DNA of 64,000 nucleotides. It comes from Treponema sp. Lineage in GTDB: Bacteria > Spirochaetota > Spirochaetia > Treponematales > Treponemataceae. Under the pieces are notes generated by a model, which was not told the DNA's origin, did not search any database, and worked only from the letters and a program-made list of their open reading frames with translations. The DNA lies in NCBI GenBank assembly GCA_017934745.1, contig JAGBIY010000065.1:61926-125925 (forward strand), in the 5' to 3' direction. The translations under genes and the position numbers were made by a program. Shown piece by piece: positions 25,978 to 35,113 of this stretch; position 1 is the stretch's first letter, and each line of letters opens with the position of its first letter.

Positions 25978-26017
25978 TTTTTACTCCTTATGACATTGGG
26001 ATTATGATTATTCTTCG

Positions 26018-26046
26018 ATTCTAAATGACTTCCGCCATGAATTCAA
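26018..26046 (-). promoter_or_regulatory. Sigma70-type promoter of the ABC ATPase gene
   Basis: Minus-strand TTGAAT (26041-26046), 17-base spacer, TAGAAT (26018-26023). Starts about 35 bases upstream of the ATPase start. Confidence 0.65.
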
Positions 26047-26146
26047 CAAAAAAATTCGATTGTTTTTGTGTGGAGCAGAACAAGAATTTGCAAAATTCAG
26101 AAATTTTCACAAGCAGAATCTAGAAACACAGAAAAAAGCAGCGAAC

Positions 26147-26175
26147 AAAAAAAAGGACTTCCAAAACGGAAGTCC
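26147..26175 (-). terminator. Intrinsic terminator of tRNA-Leu
   Basis: Perfect 8-bp stem GGACTTCC / GGAAGTCC with a five-base loop, followed on the minus strand by eight T. It begins only five bases after the tRNA 3' end. Confidence 0.85.
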
Positions 26176-26179
26176 AAAA

Positions 26180-26261
26180 TGCGGAGAACCTGACTTGAAC
26201 AGGCACAGCTTGCGCCACTAGCACCTCAAGCTAGCGTGTCTACCAATTCCACCATCCCCGC
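26180..26261 (-). tRNA. tRNA-Leu (anticodon GAG)
   Basis: The minus strand folds as an 82-nt class II tRNA. The acceptor arms GCGGGGA / TCTCCGC close with one wobble. The D-arm region is TGGTGGAATTGGTAGACAC. The anticodon stem CTAGC / GCTAG has loop TTGAGGT, giving anticodon GAG. A variable arm follows, then the T-loop TTCAAGT. The 3' CCA is not encoded. It stands alone with its own terminator. Confidence 0.95.
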
Positions 26262-26374
26262 GAATGAGAAATATAGTATTCCATGATTCAGTTATTGTCA
26301 ACTGTTTTTTTTTCGTTTTTCGATTTTTTTACCAGAAAAAACTCCTTCTTAAGAAAATTTCCACAATTCTTTCT

Positions 26375-26403
26375 TTGTTTAAAACGAAAACTCGATGTAT
26401 AAT
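26375..26403 (+). promoter_or_regulatory. Sigma70-type promoter of the receptor gene at 26426
   Basis: TTGTTT (26375-26380), 17-base spacer, TATAAT (26398-26403), leaving a leader of about 15 bases before the ATG. Confidence 0.7.
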
Positions 26404-26425
26404 GAATTTCAAAAAGGCAGGAAAA

Positions 26426-28189
26426 ATGAAAAAACAAACTTCCATAACAAAGATAATAAACATCATAATAGCAGTCGCGATAGTCGCATACTCATCGATA
26501 ATCTTCTACACAGTGCAATCGCGGCTTAATTCCGGGCTGGAAGAATACTTCACGGAAGACACAAAGACACTTTCAAAAGTCATAACGGACGAAATGGACA
26601 CGGCGCTTTCAGAGACATCGAAAATAGCGGACTTCCTGAAAGACACGGTGGAATTCGAATATAGTTCCACGGGCTTGATTTCAGCGGATTTCGCCGACAC
26701 GATATGCGGCAGCGTCTCAAAAACCACGAATATCGACACCGTTGTCATAGTCGATGCGGCGGGAAGACAGGTTTCGTCGAAGAAATTCGGGGTCGCGTTC
26801 AAATCCGACCTGGTGGAGAAAGCTTTGGCTGGAGAGAGAACCGAGAATTTCGTAAAGCCAGACAGCGACATCTACGCCATAGTCGCGCTTCCCATGAGGG
26901 ATTCGACTTCGGCTGTAATCGGAGCCGCGATACTTAAACAGAAGATATCCACATATGAATTCGTCAAGAAAGTGAGCGAATACACGCAGTCCCAGGTGAC
27001 AATCTTCGACGGAACAACGAGACAGGCGACGAGCATCGACGGAATGCAGGGGACGACAATCGCGCAGGCGAACCTCGTGGAAAACGCCCTCGCGGGAGAG
27101 TGTACGACGCTCATAACAGAAATAAACGGCGTGAAGACAATCGCGCACTACTTTCCGATGACGGACAGGTCAGGCGAAATCCTCACAACGCTCTACATGG
27201 GAAAGCCGCTGCACATCGTCAATTCAGTCGCCTCAAGAATCTTCAAGCCGCTCATAGCCGTAATCATAGTCAGCACAGTAATCATGCTGGCAATCGTCAT
27301 GGGACTCTTCTACACAAAAATCGTGCGCCCGCTCGCGTCTGTCGGAAAGGCGATTGAAAGCCTGTCTTCGGGGAACGCGGATTTGACGTACAGAATAGAA
27401 GAGAAAGGCAACGACGAATTCTCGGCGCTGGCGAAGAACGTGAACAACTTCATCGACCTTCTTCAGGGAATCGTCGTGCGCATAAAGGAGAACGCAATAC
27501 AGGTGCTCACGAGCAGCGAGCAGATAAGCGAGTCCAGCCAGGCGATTTCCACGGGAGCCTCGGAGCAGGCGGCCTCCACGGAAGAGATGAGCGCGACAAT
27601 GGAGCAGATGGCCTCGAACATAAACCAGACGGCCATGAACGCGGACAGGACGGGAAAGATAGCCGACAAGACGGAGCTGGAAAGCGAATCCGGGGAGGAA
27701 GCCGTGCGGGAATCCGTCGAAGCCGTGAAGGAAATCGCGGAAAAAATCGGAGTCATCGGAGCGATAGCGAAGCAGACGAACATCCTTGCGCTCAATGCGG
27801 CCATAGAGGCGGCCCGCGCGGGAGAAGCGGGAAAGGGATTCGCCGTGGTCGCCTCGGAAGTCAGGAAACTGGCGGAACGCTCTCAGATTTCAGCGGGCGA
27901 GATAGTAGACCTCTCGGAAAGGACTCTCGACGCAGCCGAGAACGCAGGCGAAAAAATCGCGAGCATAATCCCGGAAATCAGGCAGACGACATCTCTCATC
28001 GACGAAATCTCAGTCGCATGCAAGGAGCAGAACAACGGAGCGCAGCAGGTCAGCCAGGCGATAATCCAGCTCGACGCGGTTGTCCAGCAGAATGCCAGCT
28101 CCGCGGAGGAGCTTGCGGCGATGAGCGAGGAGCTTTCGGCGAACGCCAGGGAACTGACGAAAATCATCAGCATCTTCAAGACGGAGTAG
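26426..28189 (+). CDS. Methyl-accepting chemotaxis protein (canonical, Cache-HAMP)
   Basis: A 587-residue receptor. It has a helix at about residues 9-31, a compact periplasmic Cache sensor (to about 280), a second helix (about 284-306), a HAMP linker with the [19 protein letters not shown] segment and a signalling domain. The hairpin tip is the common form [20 protein letters not shown], unlike the two receptors of the 10-20 kb cluster, so it probably joins the motility array. The ATG at 26426 has AGGAAAA upstream; the open frame extends further 5' without support. It stands alone between its own promoter and terminator. The ligand is unknown. Confidence 0.92.
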   Translation: MKKQTSITKIINIIIAVAIVAYSSIIFYTVQSRLNSGLEEYFTEDTKTLSKVITDEMDTALSETSKIADFLKDTVEFEYSSTGLISADFADTICGSVSKTTNIDTVVIVDAAGRQVSSKKFGVAFKSDLVEKALAGERTENFVKPDSDIYAIVALPMRDSTSAVIGAAILKQKISTYEFVKKVSEYTQSQVTIFDGTTRQATSIDGMQGTTIAQANLVENALAGECTTLITEINGVKTIAHYFPMTDRSGEILTTLYMGKPLHIVNSVASRIFKPLIAVIIVSTVIMLAIVMGLFYTKIVRPLASVGKAIESLSSGNADLTYRIEEKGNDEFSALAKNVNNFIDLLQGIVVRIKENAIQVLTSSEQISESSQAISTGASEQAASTEEMSATMEQMASNINQTAMNADRTGKIADKTELESESGEEAVRESVEAVKEIAEKIGVIGAIAKQTNILALNAAIEAARAGEAGKGFAVVASEVRKLAERSQISAGEIVDLSERTLDAAENAGEKIASIIPEIRQTTSLIDEISVACKEQNNGAQQVSQAIIQLDAVVQQNASSAEELAAMSEELSANARELTKIISIFKTE

Positions 28190-28237
28190 TTCCGGCACCG
28201 CAAACACAGAAGAAAATCCGCGATTCAAATTCACTTC

Positions 28238-28272
28238 AGAGCCGTCCTTTTTTCCGGGCGGCTCTTTTTTTC
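28238..28272 (+). terminator. Intrinsic terminator after the receptor gene
   Basis: Stem AGAGCCG / CGGCTCT, extendable across a mismatch, then a run of eight T. Lies 49 bases past the stop. Confidence 0.8.
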
Positions 28273-28292
28273 ACAATCCTTCCTAGAAAAAT

Positions 28293-28343
28293 TTGTTATT
28301 TCCGTATCAGAAAAAAAGAAAGTTTTGTTATCAGTATAGAAAG
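28293..28343 (+). repeat. Pair of direct repeats upstream of the efflux operon
   Basis: TTTGTTAT occurs at 28293-28300 and again at 28325-28332, each followed by GTAT and AAA (for example CAGTATAGAAA in the second). The copies are 32 bases apart, three helical turns, and lie about 90-130 bases before the TolC start. They could be regulator half-sites. Confidence 0.4.
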
Positions 28344-28420
28344 CGCAAAAAGAAAAGCGGTATCGTTTTTCCAGCGCGGCACCGGTGCATTATTCAAAAA
28401 TTCTCGGAGGAAGCACAACG

Positions 28421-29752
28421 ATGAAGAAAAAACTAGTTGCGGCGATTCTGCTCTCAATCTCGGCTTTTACCCGGATTTCTGCGGAGGAGACGCTTGAGAT
28501 AACGGCGGATTCGGCCGTACAGGCCGCATTGGACACGAACGCCTCGGTAAAAAAAGGAGCCATAACGCTCAACCAGGCGAAACGGGAATACAAGCACGCA
28601 TGGAACAATTTCCTCCCGGAAGTCTCGGCTTCGGCGACGGGGACGGCGCAGGACAACTCGCTCTCGGCAACCGGACAGACGCGCACCGTATCGGGCGGAA
28701 TGAGCGCGTCGCTTTCTCTGAGCGCGTCGCTCATACAGAAGATAAGACTACTCAAGGAATCCTACCAGAGCGGACAAGCGGACTACGAGGACACAGTGCG
28801 GGACGTGGAGACCACGGTCAGGAAGGCCTTCTATTCGATTCTCTACCAGCAGCAGAGCGTCGAATCGTACAAGGCGAACGTGAAGTCGTATGAGAAACAG
28901 TACGAGCAGACAAAAACAAAAAAAGAGCGGGGGTTAGTCCCAGAGCTAGACCTTCTGACGGCCGAAGTCAACCTCAAAAGCGCGAAACTCGACTTGAAGA
29001 ACGCGGAGAAGGACTACTACAACTCGGTAATCGACTTTTTGAACGAAATCGGGCTGGAGACGAACCCGGCAGAAACGGAAGTCGTCTTCAAGGGGACGCT
29101 GGACGACGCGGACGCATTCACGGAAAGAGAAAACGAGCCGCCCACGAAAGAGAAAATCGACGAGCTGGTCGACAATTCGCCCTCGGTCAGAAGCGCAAAG
29201 TCGGAGCTCGCGACAGCGAAACTCAACAAGACATACACGGCGACTTCATCATACCTTCCGTCATTGAACCTCTCGGCGAGCCTAAGCCCGTTCGAGAAGA
29301 CCTACTACAAGGATTCCGGGGAAACGGTCGACAGCGACTCGTGGAGCGCGTCCGTCGGGGTGAGCATTCCGCTGGACGGTCTTGTCCCCGGTTCCGCGAA
29401 AATGGATTCGGTGCTCGAAAAAGACGACACAATCAAGACGCTTGAGCTTGAGCTTTCGGACACGAAAAAATCAGTGAGGACGCAGATAATCGAAAAAATC
29501 CACGACATCGAAATCTCAAACGAGACAATCGAAGAGCGGAAACTCAACATGGAACTCGCGAAGAAGACGTACGAGATGACGGAGGAAGCCTACAGCAGGG
29601 GAACGAAAGACCTCCTCACAGTTCAGAACGCCCTCGACTCGTACAGGAGCGCGCAGGTCGAATGGAGGAAGGAACAGTACAACCTCATAAGCTACGTTCT
29701 GGATTTGGAGAATCTTTTGGGACTTGAAAGCGGCTCGCTCTTGAAGAACTGA
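28421..29752 (+). CDS. TolC-family outer-membrane efflux protein
   Basis: A 443-residue outer-membrane channel of a tripartite exporter. A signal peptide covers residues 1-21 (KKKLVAAILLSISAF to RISAEE). Two related long-helix halves follow, recognisable by the repeated ALD/AKREYKHAW...LPEVSASATG and TATSSYLPSLNLSASLSPF blocks, which are typical of OEP repeats. The length fits the family. The start at 28421 has GGAGGAA upstream. It is first of a four-gene operon with the fusion protein, the RND pump and a small PG0541-like protein. Confidence 0.9.
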   Translation: MKKKLVAAILLSISAFTRISAEETLEITADSAVQAALDTNASVKKGAITLNQAKREYKHAWNNFLPEVSASATGTAQDNSLSATGQTRTVSGGMSASLSLSASLIQKIRLLKESYQSGQADYEDTVRDVETTVRKAFYSILYQQQSVESYKANVKSYEKQYEQTKTKKERGLVPELDLLTAEVNLKSAKLDLKNAEKDYYNSVIDFLNEIGLETNPAETEVVFKGTLDDADAFTERENEPPTKEKIDELVDNSPSVRSAKSELATAKLNKTYTATSSYLPSLNLSASLSPFEKTYYKDSGETVDSDSWSASVGVSIPLDGLVPGSAKMDSVLEKDDTIKTLELELSDTKKSVRTQIIEKIHDIEISNETIEERKLNMELAKKTYEMTEEAYSRGTKDLLTVQNALDSYRSAQVEWRKEQYNLISYVLDLENLLGLESGSLLKN

Positions 29753-29814
29753 GCCGCAAAAAACGGAAATCCTAGAAAAAAAACAAAGGCAAATATTCCA
29801 AGGAGAAGAAAATC

Positions 29815-30720
29815 ATGAAGGAAACGCACAAGAAAGTGATATTGGTGGCGGTCGTGGCGGCGGTCGTGGCGGGAGTTGCGGTGGCCCCAAAAAAGCAGGC
29901 CCAGAGGCCGAAAACAGAGCAGAGTGAAACAGTGTACTCAGTGCAGGTCCAGACAATCGAAAAGACGAGCGTGCAGGAATATCTTTCGCTCAACGGAAAC
30001 ATCCAGACGAACAACACGATTTCGGTCTACCCGGACATAGCCGGAAAAATAAAAGCCGTGAGGGTCACACTCGGAAGCAACGTGAAGAGGGGCGACGTGA
30101 TAGCCACAGTCGACCCGTCAATCCCCGGAAGCGTGTACGCAGAAAGCCCGATTTACGCTCCGATATCGGGGAAAATCACTTCGATTCCGCTCACGACAGG
30201 AACGGCGGTGACGACGACGAGCGCAATCGCGAACATCGGAACGACGAACGGGCTGCAGATAAAGGCGATGGTGCCGGAAAGGGACGTGGCGGCGCTCAAG
30301 AACGGACTCGACGCGGACATCTCGCTCGTCGCCTACAAGGGGGAGACCTTCAAGGCGCACGTCAACAAAGTATCGCCGATTCTGGACGAGACAAGCCGCA
30401 CGAAGGAAATCTACCTGCTCTTCGATGCTGACGACGCGAGGATAAACGCAGGAATGTACGCGAAGATAAAGCTCTACACAACGAAGCACGAGAACGTCGT
30501 GGCTGTTCCGTACGAATGCGTGGCGACAATCGACGGAAAGCAGAACGTCTACATCGCGAAGGACGACGGAACCGCGGAAAGAAGACAGGTTCAGGTAGGC
30601 GTGATAGTCGACGGAACCGCGGAAATAGTATCGGGGATTTCAGAGGGAGAGAAGGTCATCGTGTCTGGAGTGCAGGCTTTGGACGACGGAGTGAAAATCA
30701 GAATCGTGGAGGGTAAATAA
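29815..30720 (+). CDS. RND efflux periplasmic adaptor (membrane-fusion protein)
   Basis: A 301-residue adaptor linking the RND pump to the TolC channel. It has one N-terminal anchor helix (about 6-24), then a lipoyl-like half (VYPDIAGKIKAVRVTLGSNVKRGD), a very short hairpin region, the second lipoyl half (SPIYAPISGKITSI) and beta-barrel/membrane-proximal domains. It is shorter than AcrA because the coiled-coil hairpin is almost absent. No lipobox cysteine is present, so it is held by the helix. The ribosome-binding site is AAGGAGAAG. Its stop shares one base with the pump start (TAATG). Confidence 0.9.
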   Translation: MKETHKKVILVAVVAAVVAGVAVAPKKQAQRPKTEQSETVYSVQVQTIEKTSVQEYLSLNGNIQTNNTISVYPDIAGKIKAVRVTLGSNVKRGDVIATVDPSIPGSVYAESPIYAPISGKITSIPLTTGTAVTTTSAIANIGTTNGLQIKAMVPERDVAALKNGLDADISLVAYKGETFKAHVNKVSPILDETSRTKEIYLLFDADDARINAGMYAKIKLYTTKHENVVAVPYECVATIDGKQNVYIAKDDGTAERRQVQVGVIVDGTAEIVSGISEGEKVIVSGVQALDDGVKIRIVEGK

Positions 30721-33700
30721 TGAGCGTGTCAAAAAAAGTTCTTGAACATCCAGTCCTGACGGCGTGCGCTTTCGCTCTGATAGTCGTCGTGGCTCTTTTC
30801 ACAATGGGAAACATCAAAATCGACCTCATGCCGGACATGACGATGCCGGTGGCGATGATTTCGACGACATACGAGAACGCGGGACCGGAATCGGTCGAGA
30901 AGAGCGTGACGGAAATCCTCGAAAGCGGACTCGTGAGCGTGTCGGACCTCAAGACAATGACAAGCACTTCAAGCGAGGGGTCTTCCATAATAAAGCTCGA
31001 ATTCAACTACGGAACGGACATGGACGTGGCGGTGAACAACATCCGCGACAAACTCGACAGGGTGAAGGGCAGCCTCCCGGACGACGCGAGCACCCCGCAG
31101 ATTTTCCAGTTCGACTCTTCGAGCATGCCGGTGATGACACTCGCGGTGAACGGAAACAGGACGGCGGAGGAACTGAGGAAGATTGCGGACGACCAGATTG
31201 CCGACAGGCTGGAGCAGGCTCCGGGTGTCGCTTCGGCTTCCGTGTCGGGCGGACGGGACAGCATCGTGCGGGTGGAGCTTGAGCAGAACAGGCTCGACGC
31301 GTACGGTCTGACGCTCTCGTCCGTCGTAAGCACGCTCGCCGCGCAGAACCTGGAAGTCGGCGGCGGAAGCGTCTCCGAGGGAACGAGAAAGTACATGGTC
31401 AGGACGACCGGTGAATTCGACTCGATAGAAGAGATAAACGACACGGTTGTCGGCACCCTCAACGGCTACGACGTGAAGCTCAGCGACATCGGAAAGGCCT
31501 ACAGGGGATACGAGGACGAGACGAGCAGAATCTACATCAACGGAAAGGCGGGAGTCTATGTGCAGGTGCAGAAGCAGTCCGGCTCGAACACGGTGAACGT
31601 GGCGAACGCGGTCTACTCGAAACTCGAACAGATAAAGGCGACACTCCCCTCCGACGTGTCAATCGAAATCATCAGCGACGACTCCACATCGGTGCGCGAC
31701 ACATTGAAGGAACTCATAAAGTCAATCATCGAAGGCTTCGTCCTCGCAGTCGCAATCCTCTTCATCTTCCTCAGAAGCGCGAAATCCACGCTCATAATGG
31801 CGATTTCGATTCCGTTCTGCATCCTCCTCACGATTCTCATCATGATTTTCTCCGGCATAACGCTGAACATGATAACGATGACCGGCTTGATTCTGGGACT
31901 GGGAATGGTCGTTGACGCATCGGTCGTCGTCCTTGAGAACATCTACGTCTACAGGAACAGGGGCACGGAGCCGAAAACGGCGGCGGCGATTGGAACACAG
32001 GAGGTCATGACTTCCGTAATCTCAGGAAACCTCACGACGATATGCGTGTTCGTTCCGTTCTTCGTCTTCAAAAGCAAGCTGGACATGGTGGGGGAGCTTT
32101 TCTCCTCGCTCATGACGGTCATCATCATCGCCCTCATCTCCTCGCTTTTCGTGGCGATGTTCCTAGTCCCCGTCCTCGCCGGAAAATTCCTTCCGGTGGA
32201 CAACAGGCGCGAAGTCCCGATAAAGAACAAGGCACTGGCGAAAGCGGACAGAAAAGTAGAGGGCGCGATAGGCTGGATAACGAAGAAATACAAGAACGCG
32301 CTCCATTTCGTGCTCAGACACAGATTCACCACGGTCGTCATCGCGTTCGGACTTCTCTTCGCCTCGATTGCATCGTTCGGGCGGCTCCGCATTTCCTTCA
32401 TGTCGTCTTTCGCGGACTCGTCGGTGGGTCTGAACGTGCAGCTTCCGCTCGGAACGCAGCTTGAGGAGACGCAGAAAGTGCTCGACGACTTCTACGAAAT
32501 CGTCAGGGACGAGGTGAAAGGCTACAAGAACATCGTTGTGTCGGTCGGTACCGGAAGCGGAATGTCGCTTTCTTCGGACACGTCGTACAAGGGCTCGATA
32601 TCGATTTACCTGCCGGACGCCTCGGAGCAGATTGACACGGCGGAGACAATCAAGGCGAAACTCAGGGCGCACTTCGGAGACTACCCGATAGCCACCTTCA
32701 CGTTCGACGAGGGAAGAATGCAGCAGATGGCTGGCTCGGACATAGACATCGTGTTCCGCTCGAACGACCTCGACGGGACGCTCGAACTTGCGCAGAGGAT
32801 AAAGAAGCTGATACAGGAGAACATCGACGAAGTGGCGGAGCCTGAAATCGACCTCGACGACGGACTTCCGCAAATCGAAGTCAAAATCGACAGGGCGCGC
32901 GCGTCTTCGTTCGGAATCTCGGTAACGTCCATAGCGAACGAAATCAACTACTGCATAAACGGAAAAACCGCCACCACGTTCAGGAAGGACGGAGAGGACT
33001 ACGACGTGGTGGTTCTCTTGGCGGACGAGGACAGGAAGGAGATTCCCGATTTGGAGAAGATTTTCGTGGCGGGAAGCGGCGGAAGATATTCAGTGGCGAA
33101 TTTCGCGACGGTGGAGCGTGGAACAGGTCCTGTGACCATAAACCGCGAGGACCAGACCAGAATCATACACTTGACGGCGAACGCTGTTGGAGAATCCAAC
33201 GCCGGTGAAATCGAAAACAAGATAAAGTCCATAATCGAAGAGAACATCGTGGTCCCCGACGGCATAAGCCTCACGTTCGACGGCTCGTGGGGCAACACGA
33301 GGGAGACCGGAAAAGTCTTCGTCCTCATCATCATCCTCGCCATCATCCTCGTCTTCGGAGTCATGGCGGGAACATACGAGAGCTTCAAGGACCCGTTCAT
33401 CAACCTCTTCACTCTCCCCTTCCTCATCGTCGGAGTCGTGATAATCCACCTGGCGACGGGACAGGCGTTCAGCATGGTGAGCCTGATTGGAGTCGTGATG
33501 CTCGTGGGAATCGTCGTGAACAACGGAATCATCTTGGTGGACCAGACGAACCTCCTCGTGCGGAGGGGCGTAAACGTGCTGGAAGCCTGCGAGGAAGCAG
33601 GAGCGAGCCGCCTGCGCCCTGTGATGATGACGACGCTCACGACAATCCTCGCGATGATTCCGATGGCCTTCTTCTCCGGAGAATCCGGCTCCATGACGCA

Positions 33701-33866
33701 GCCGATTGGACTCTGCGTAATCGGAGGGCTCACGTCGAGCACGCTCGTGACGCTCTTCATAATCCCCGTCATCTACTCGCTCTTCAACAAGGGCGCGGAC
33801 AAGAAGGACATGAGCGGAATTCCACAGGAGCTCATAGATTCGATAAACGGAAGCGAAAAGGAATAA
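30720..33866 (+). CDS. RND-family efflux pump (AcrB/HAE1-like)
   Basis: A 1048-residue inner-membrane proton-driven exporter with the twelve-helix, two-large-loop RND plan. The first helix follows SKKVLEHPVLT, a porter domain includes DVAVNNIRDKL, and a helix cluster spans about 340-480. The conserved helix-4 region reads GMVVDASVVVLENIY: only one Asp of the usual Asp-Asp proton-relay pair remains. A second loop and a second helix set (GIVVNNGIILVDQTN) follow. Substrates could be drugs, lipids or fatty acids and are not predictable. It is translationally coupled to the adaptor. Confidence 0.92.
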   Translation: MSVSKKVLEHPVLTACAFALIVVVALFTMGNIKIDLMPDMTMPVAMISTTYENAGPESVEKSVTEILESGLVSVSDLKTMTSTSSEGSSIIKLEFNYGTDMDVAVNNIRDKLDRVKGSLPDDASTPQIFQFDSSSMPVMTLAVNGNRTAEELRKIADDQIADRLEQAPGVASASVSGGRDSIVRVELEQNRLDAYGLTLSSVVSTLAAQNLEVGGGSVSEGTRKYMVRTTGEFDSIEEINDTVVGTLNGYDVKLSDIGKAYRGYEDETSRIYINGKAGVYVQVQKQSGSNTVNVANAVYSKLEQIKATLPSDVSIEIISDDSTSVRDTLKELIKSIIEGFVLAVAILFIFLRSAKSTLIMAISIPFCILLTILIMIFSGITLNMITMTGLILGLGMVVDASVVVLENIYVYRNRGTEPKTAAAIGTQEVMTSVISGNLTTICVFVPFFVFKSKLDMVGELFSSLMTVIIIALISSLFVAMFLVPVLAGKFLPVDNRREVPIKNKALAKADRKVEGAIGWITKKYKNALHFVLRHRFTTVVIAFGLLFASIASFGRLRISFMSSFADSSVGLNVQLPLGTQLEETQKVLDDFYEIVRDEVKGYKNIVVSVGTGSGMSLSSDTSYKGSISIYLPDASEQIDTAETIKAKLRAHFGDYPIATFTFDEGRMQQMAGSDIDIVFRSNDLDGTLELAQRIKKLIQENIDEVAEPEIDLDDGLPQIEVKIDRARASSFGISVTSIANEINYCINGKTATTFRKDGEDYDVVVLLADEDRKEIPDLEKIFVAGSGGRYSVANFATVERGTGPVTINREDQTRIIHLTANAVGESNAGEIENKIKSIIEENIVVPDGISLTFDGSWGNTRETGKVFVLIIILAIILVFGVMAGTYESFKDPFINLFTLPFLIVGVVIIHLATGQAFSMVSLIGVVMLVGIVVNNGIILVDQTNLLVRRGVNVLEACEEAGASRLRPVMMTTLTTILAMIPMAFFSGESGSMTQPIGLCVIGGLTSSTLVTLFIIPVIYSLFNKGADKKDMSGIPQELIDSINGSEKE

Positions 33867-33880
33867 AACTGGAGGGAAAA

Positions 33881-34165
33881 ATGATAAGGATAGAAATCAT
33901 CGCGAACCAGTCGGTGCAATCGGAACTTTTGAAGAACATTGAGGCGCTTCTCCCGGACCTCCTCTTCACGATTCTGCCGCTCGCGAACGGCAAAGGCAAA
34001 AACTCGTACAAACTCGGAGACACCACATGGCCTGAGACGAATTTCGTGCTGATTGCATACGCGGACGACAAAATCGAAAAGAAAATCAGCCAAATCGTGC
34101 GCTTCGTGAAGCTCAAATTCTCCACGGAAGGCATAAAGCTCTTCATCATGCACGACAGACAGTGA
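33881..34165 (+). CDS. Small PII-like transporter-associated protein (PG0541-like)
   Basis: A 94-residue cytoplasmic protein directly after the pump gene, with GGAGGG upstream of the ATG. The pattern of an opening IRIEIIANQSVQSEL strand/helix and a closing helix resembles the small ferredoxin-like proteins (PG0541 family) often encoded beside RND pumps. That resemblance is from memory of the family rather than a search. A regulatory or assembly role for the pump is inferred from position. Confidence 0.65.
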   Translation: MIRIEIIANQSVQSELLKNIEALLPDLLFTILPLANGKGKNSYKLGDTTWPETNFVLIAYADDKIEKKISQIVRFVKLKFSTEGIKLFIMHDRQ

Positions 34166-34256
34166 CTAATTTTTTTCATCAAAAGAAGATTTCCCACCAA
34201 TCCACTCTGATTTGAGGTAAAATAGTCAGGTGCGCGCATGGCGCAAGGAGTGAAAA

Positions 34257-34649
34257 ATGAACGAAATCTACGAATTCATCAAGAAATGCGGGACATACTA
34301 TCTCGCGACAGTGGAAGACGGGCAGCCGAGAGTGCGCCCGTTCGGCACCGTGAACATCTTCGACGGAAAGCTCTACATCCAGACAGGAAAGAAGAAGGAC
34401 GTCTCGAAGCAGATTCAGAAGAACCCGAAAGTAGAGCTCTGCTGCTTCAACGGAAGCGAATGGTGCAGACTCTCAGGCGAGCTTGTGAACGACGACAGGG
34501 TCGAGGCTAAGGCCGCCATGCTCGAAAGCTACCCGAACCTCAAGGCGATGTACTCGGCGGAGGACGACAACACGCAGGTTCTCTACTTCAAGAACGCCGT
34601 AGCGACAATCTCAAGTTTCTCTGGCGCGCCGAAGACGGTGAAATTCTAA
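34257..34649 (+). CDS. Pyridoxamine-5'-phosphate-oxidase-like flavoprotein
   Basis: A 130-residue split-barrel flavin-binding protein. The pattern TYYLATVEDGQPRVRPFG, then a YIQTGKKKDVSKQIQKNPKV block and a closing barrel strand is characteristic of the small FMN-binding PNPOx-like family. That family includes many uncharacterised reductases, and the true substrate is unknown. AAGGAG precedes the ATG. A glutaredoxin-like gene follows 15 bases later, suggesting a redox pair. Confidence 0.85.
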   Translation: MNEIYEFIKKCGTYYLATVEDGQPRVRPFGTVNIFDGKLYIQTGKKKDVSKQIQKNPKVELCCFNGSEWCRLSGELVNDDRVEAKAAMLESYPNLKAMYSAEDDNTQVLYFKNAVATISSFSGAPKTVKF

Positions 34650-34664
34650 AAGAAGGAGGCGAAA

Positions 34665-34967
34665 ATGCTCAAAGTTTACGGCTCAAAGATGTGCCCTGAC
34701 TGCATCGAACTCGAAAAGGCGTTCGAAAGCGAAAAAGTCGAATACGAGTACCACGACATCACAGGGGACTTGAGGGAACTGAAGGCCTTTCTCGCCCTCC
34801 GCGACTCGAACCCGAAATTCGACAAGGCTAAGGCGAAGGGGCTCATCGGAATCCCAATTGTGCAGACGGAAGACGGAACGCTCACGTTCAAGTGGCAGGA
34901 CTTCCTCAAAAAGCCCGTCCAGACAAGCGGATGCTCCGACGGAGTTTGCGGAGTTCCGCAAAAATAA
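34665..34967 (+). CDS. Glutaredoxin-like thiol protein
   Basis: A 100-residue thioredoxin-fold protein with a CPDC motif at residues 10-13 after the first strand (LKVYGSK) and a cis-Pro loop GIPIVQTEDG. It should exchange disulfides with small proteins or glutathione-like thiols. The C-terminus carries an additional CSDGVCG pair, not typical of glutaredoxins, which could bind metal or act as a second redox site. GAAGGAGG is a strong ribosome-binding site. Probably co-transcribed with the flavoprotein. Confidence 0.85.
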   Translation: MLKVYGSKMCPDCIELEKAFESEKVEYEYHDITGDLRELKAFLALRDSNPKFDKAKAKGLIGIPIVQTEDGTLTFKWQDFLKKPVQTSGCSDGVCGVPQK

Positions 34968-34982
34968 AGAGTTTTTTGGTGG

Positions 34983-35082
34983 TGTTACGAAAGGTATGCT
35001 AACAAGGGGGCATTGTCATGCAAAAACGGTCATTTCGACTTCGCTCAATGACCGTTTTTATTTCAGTATACTTAGCGTAACA
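34983..35082. mobile_element. MITE-like palindromic element between the glutaredoxin gene and fusA
   Basis: A 100-bp non-coding stretch bounded by imperfect inverted termini (TGTTACG at 34983 and CGTAACA ending 35082; about 14 of 18 terminal positions pair). It encloses a perfect 13-bp hairpin (35022-35059). It has no coding capacity. No target-site duplication is obvious. It could be a miniature transposon remnant or a structured terminator. Confidence 0.35.
35022..35059. terminator. Bidirectional terminator between convergent genes
   Basis: Perfect 13-bp stem AAAAACGGTCATT / AATGACCGTTTTT with a 12-base loop; T-runs on both strands. It serves the plus-strand redox pair and the minus-strand fusA. 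Confidence 0.75.
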
Positions 35083-35113
35083 TCTCCTGTTTTTTTCGCT
35101 TTCAAGCGGACAA

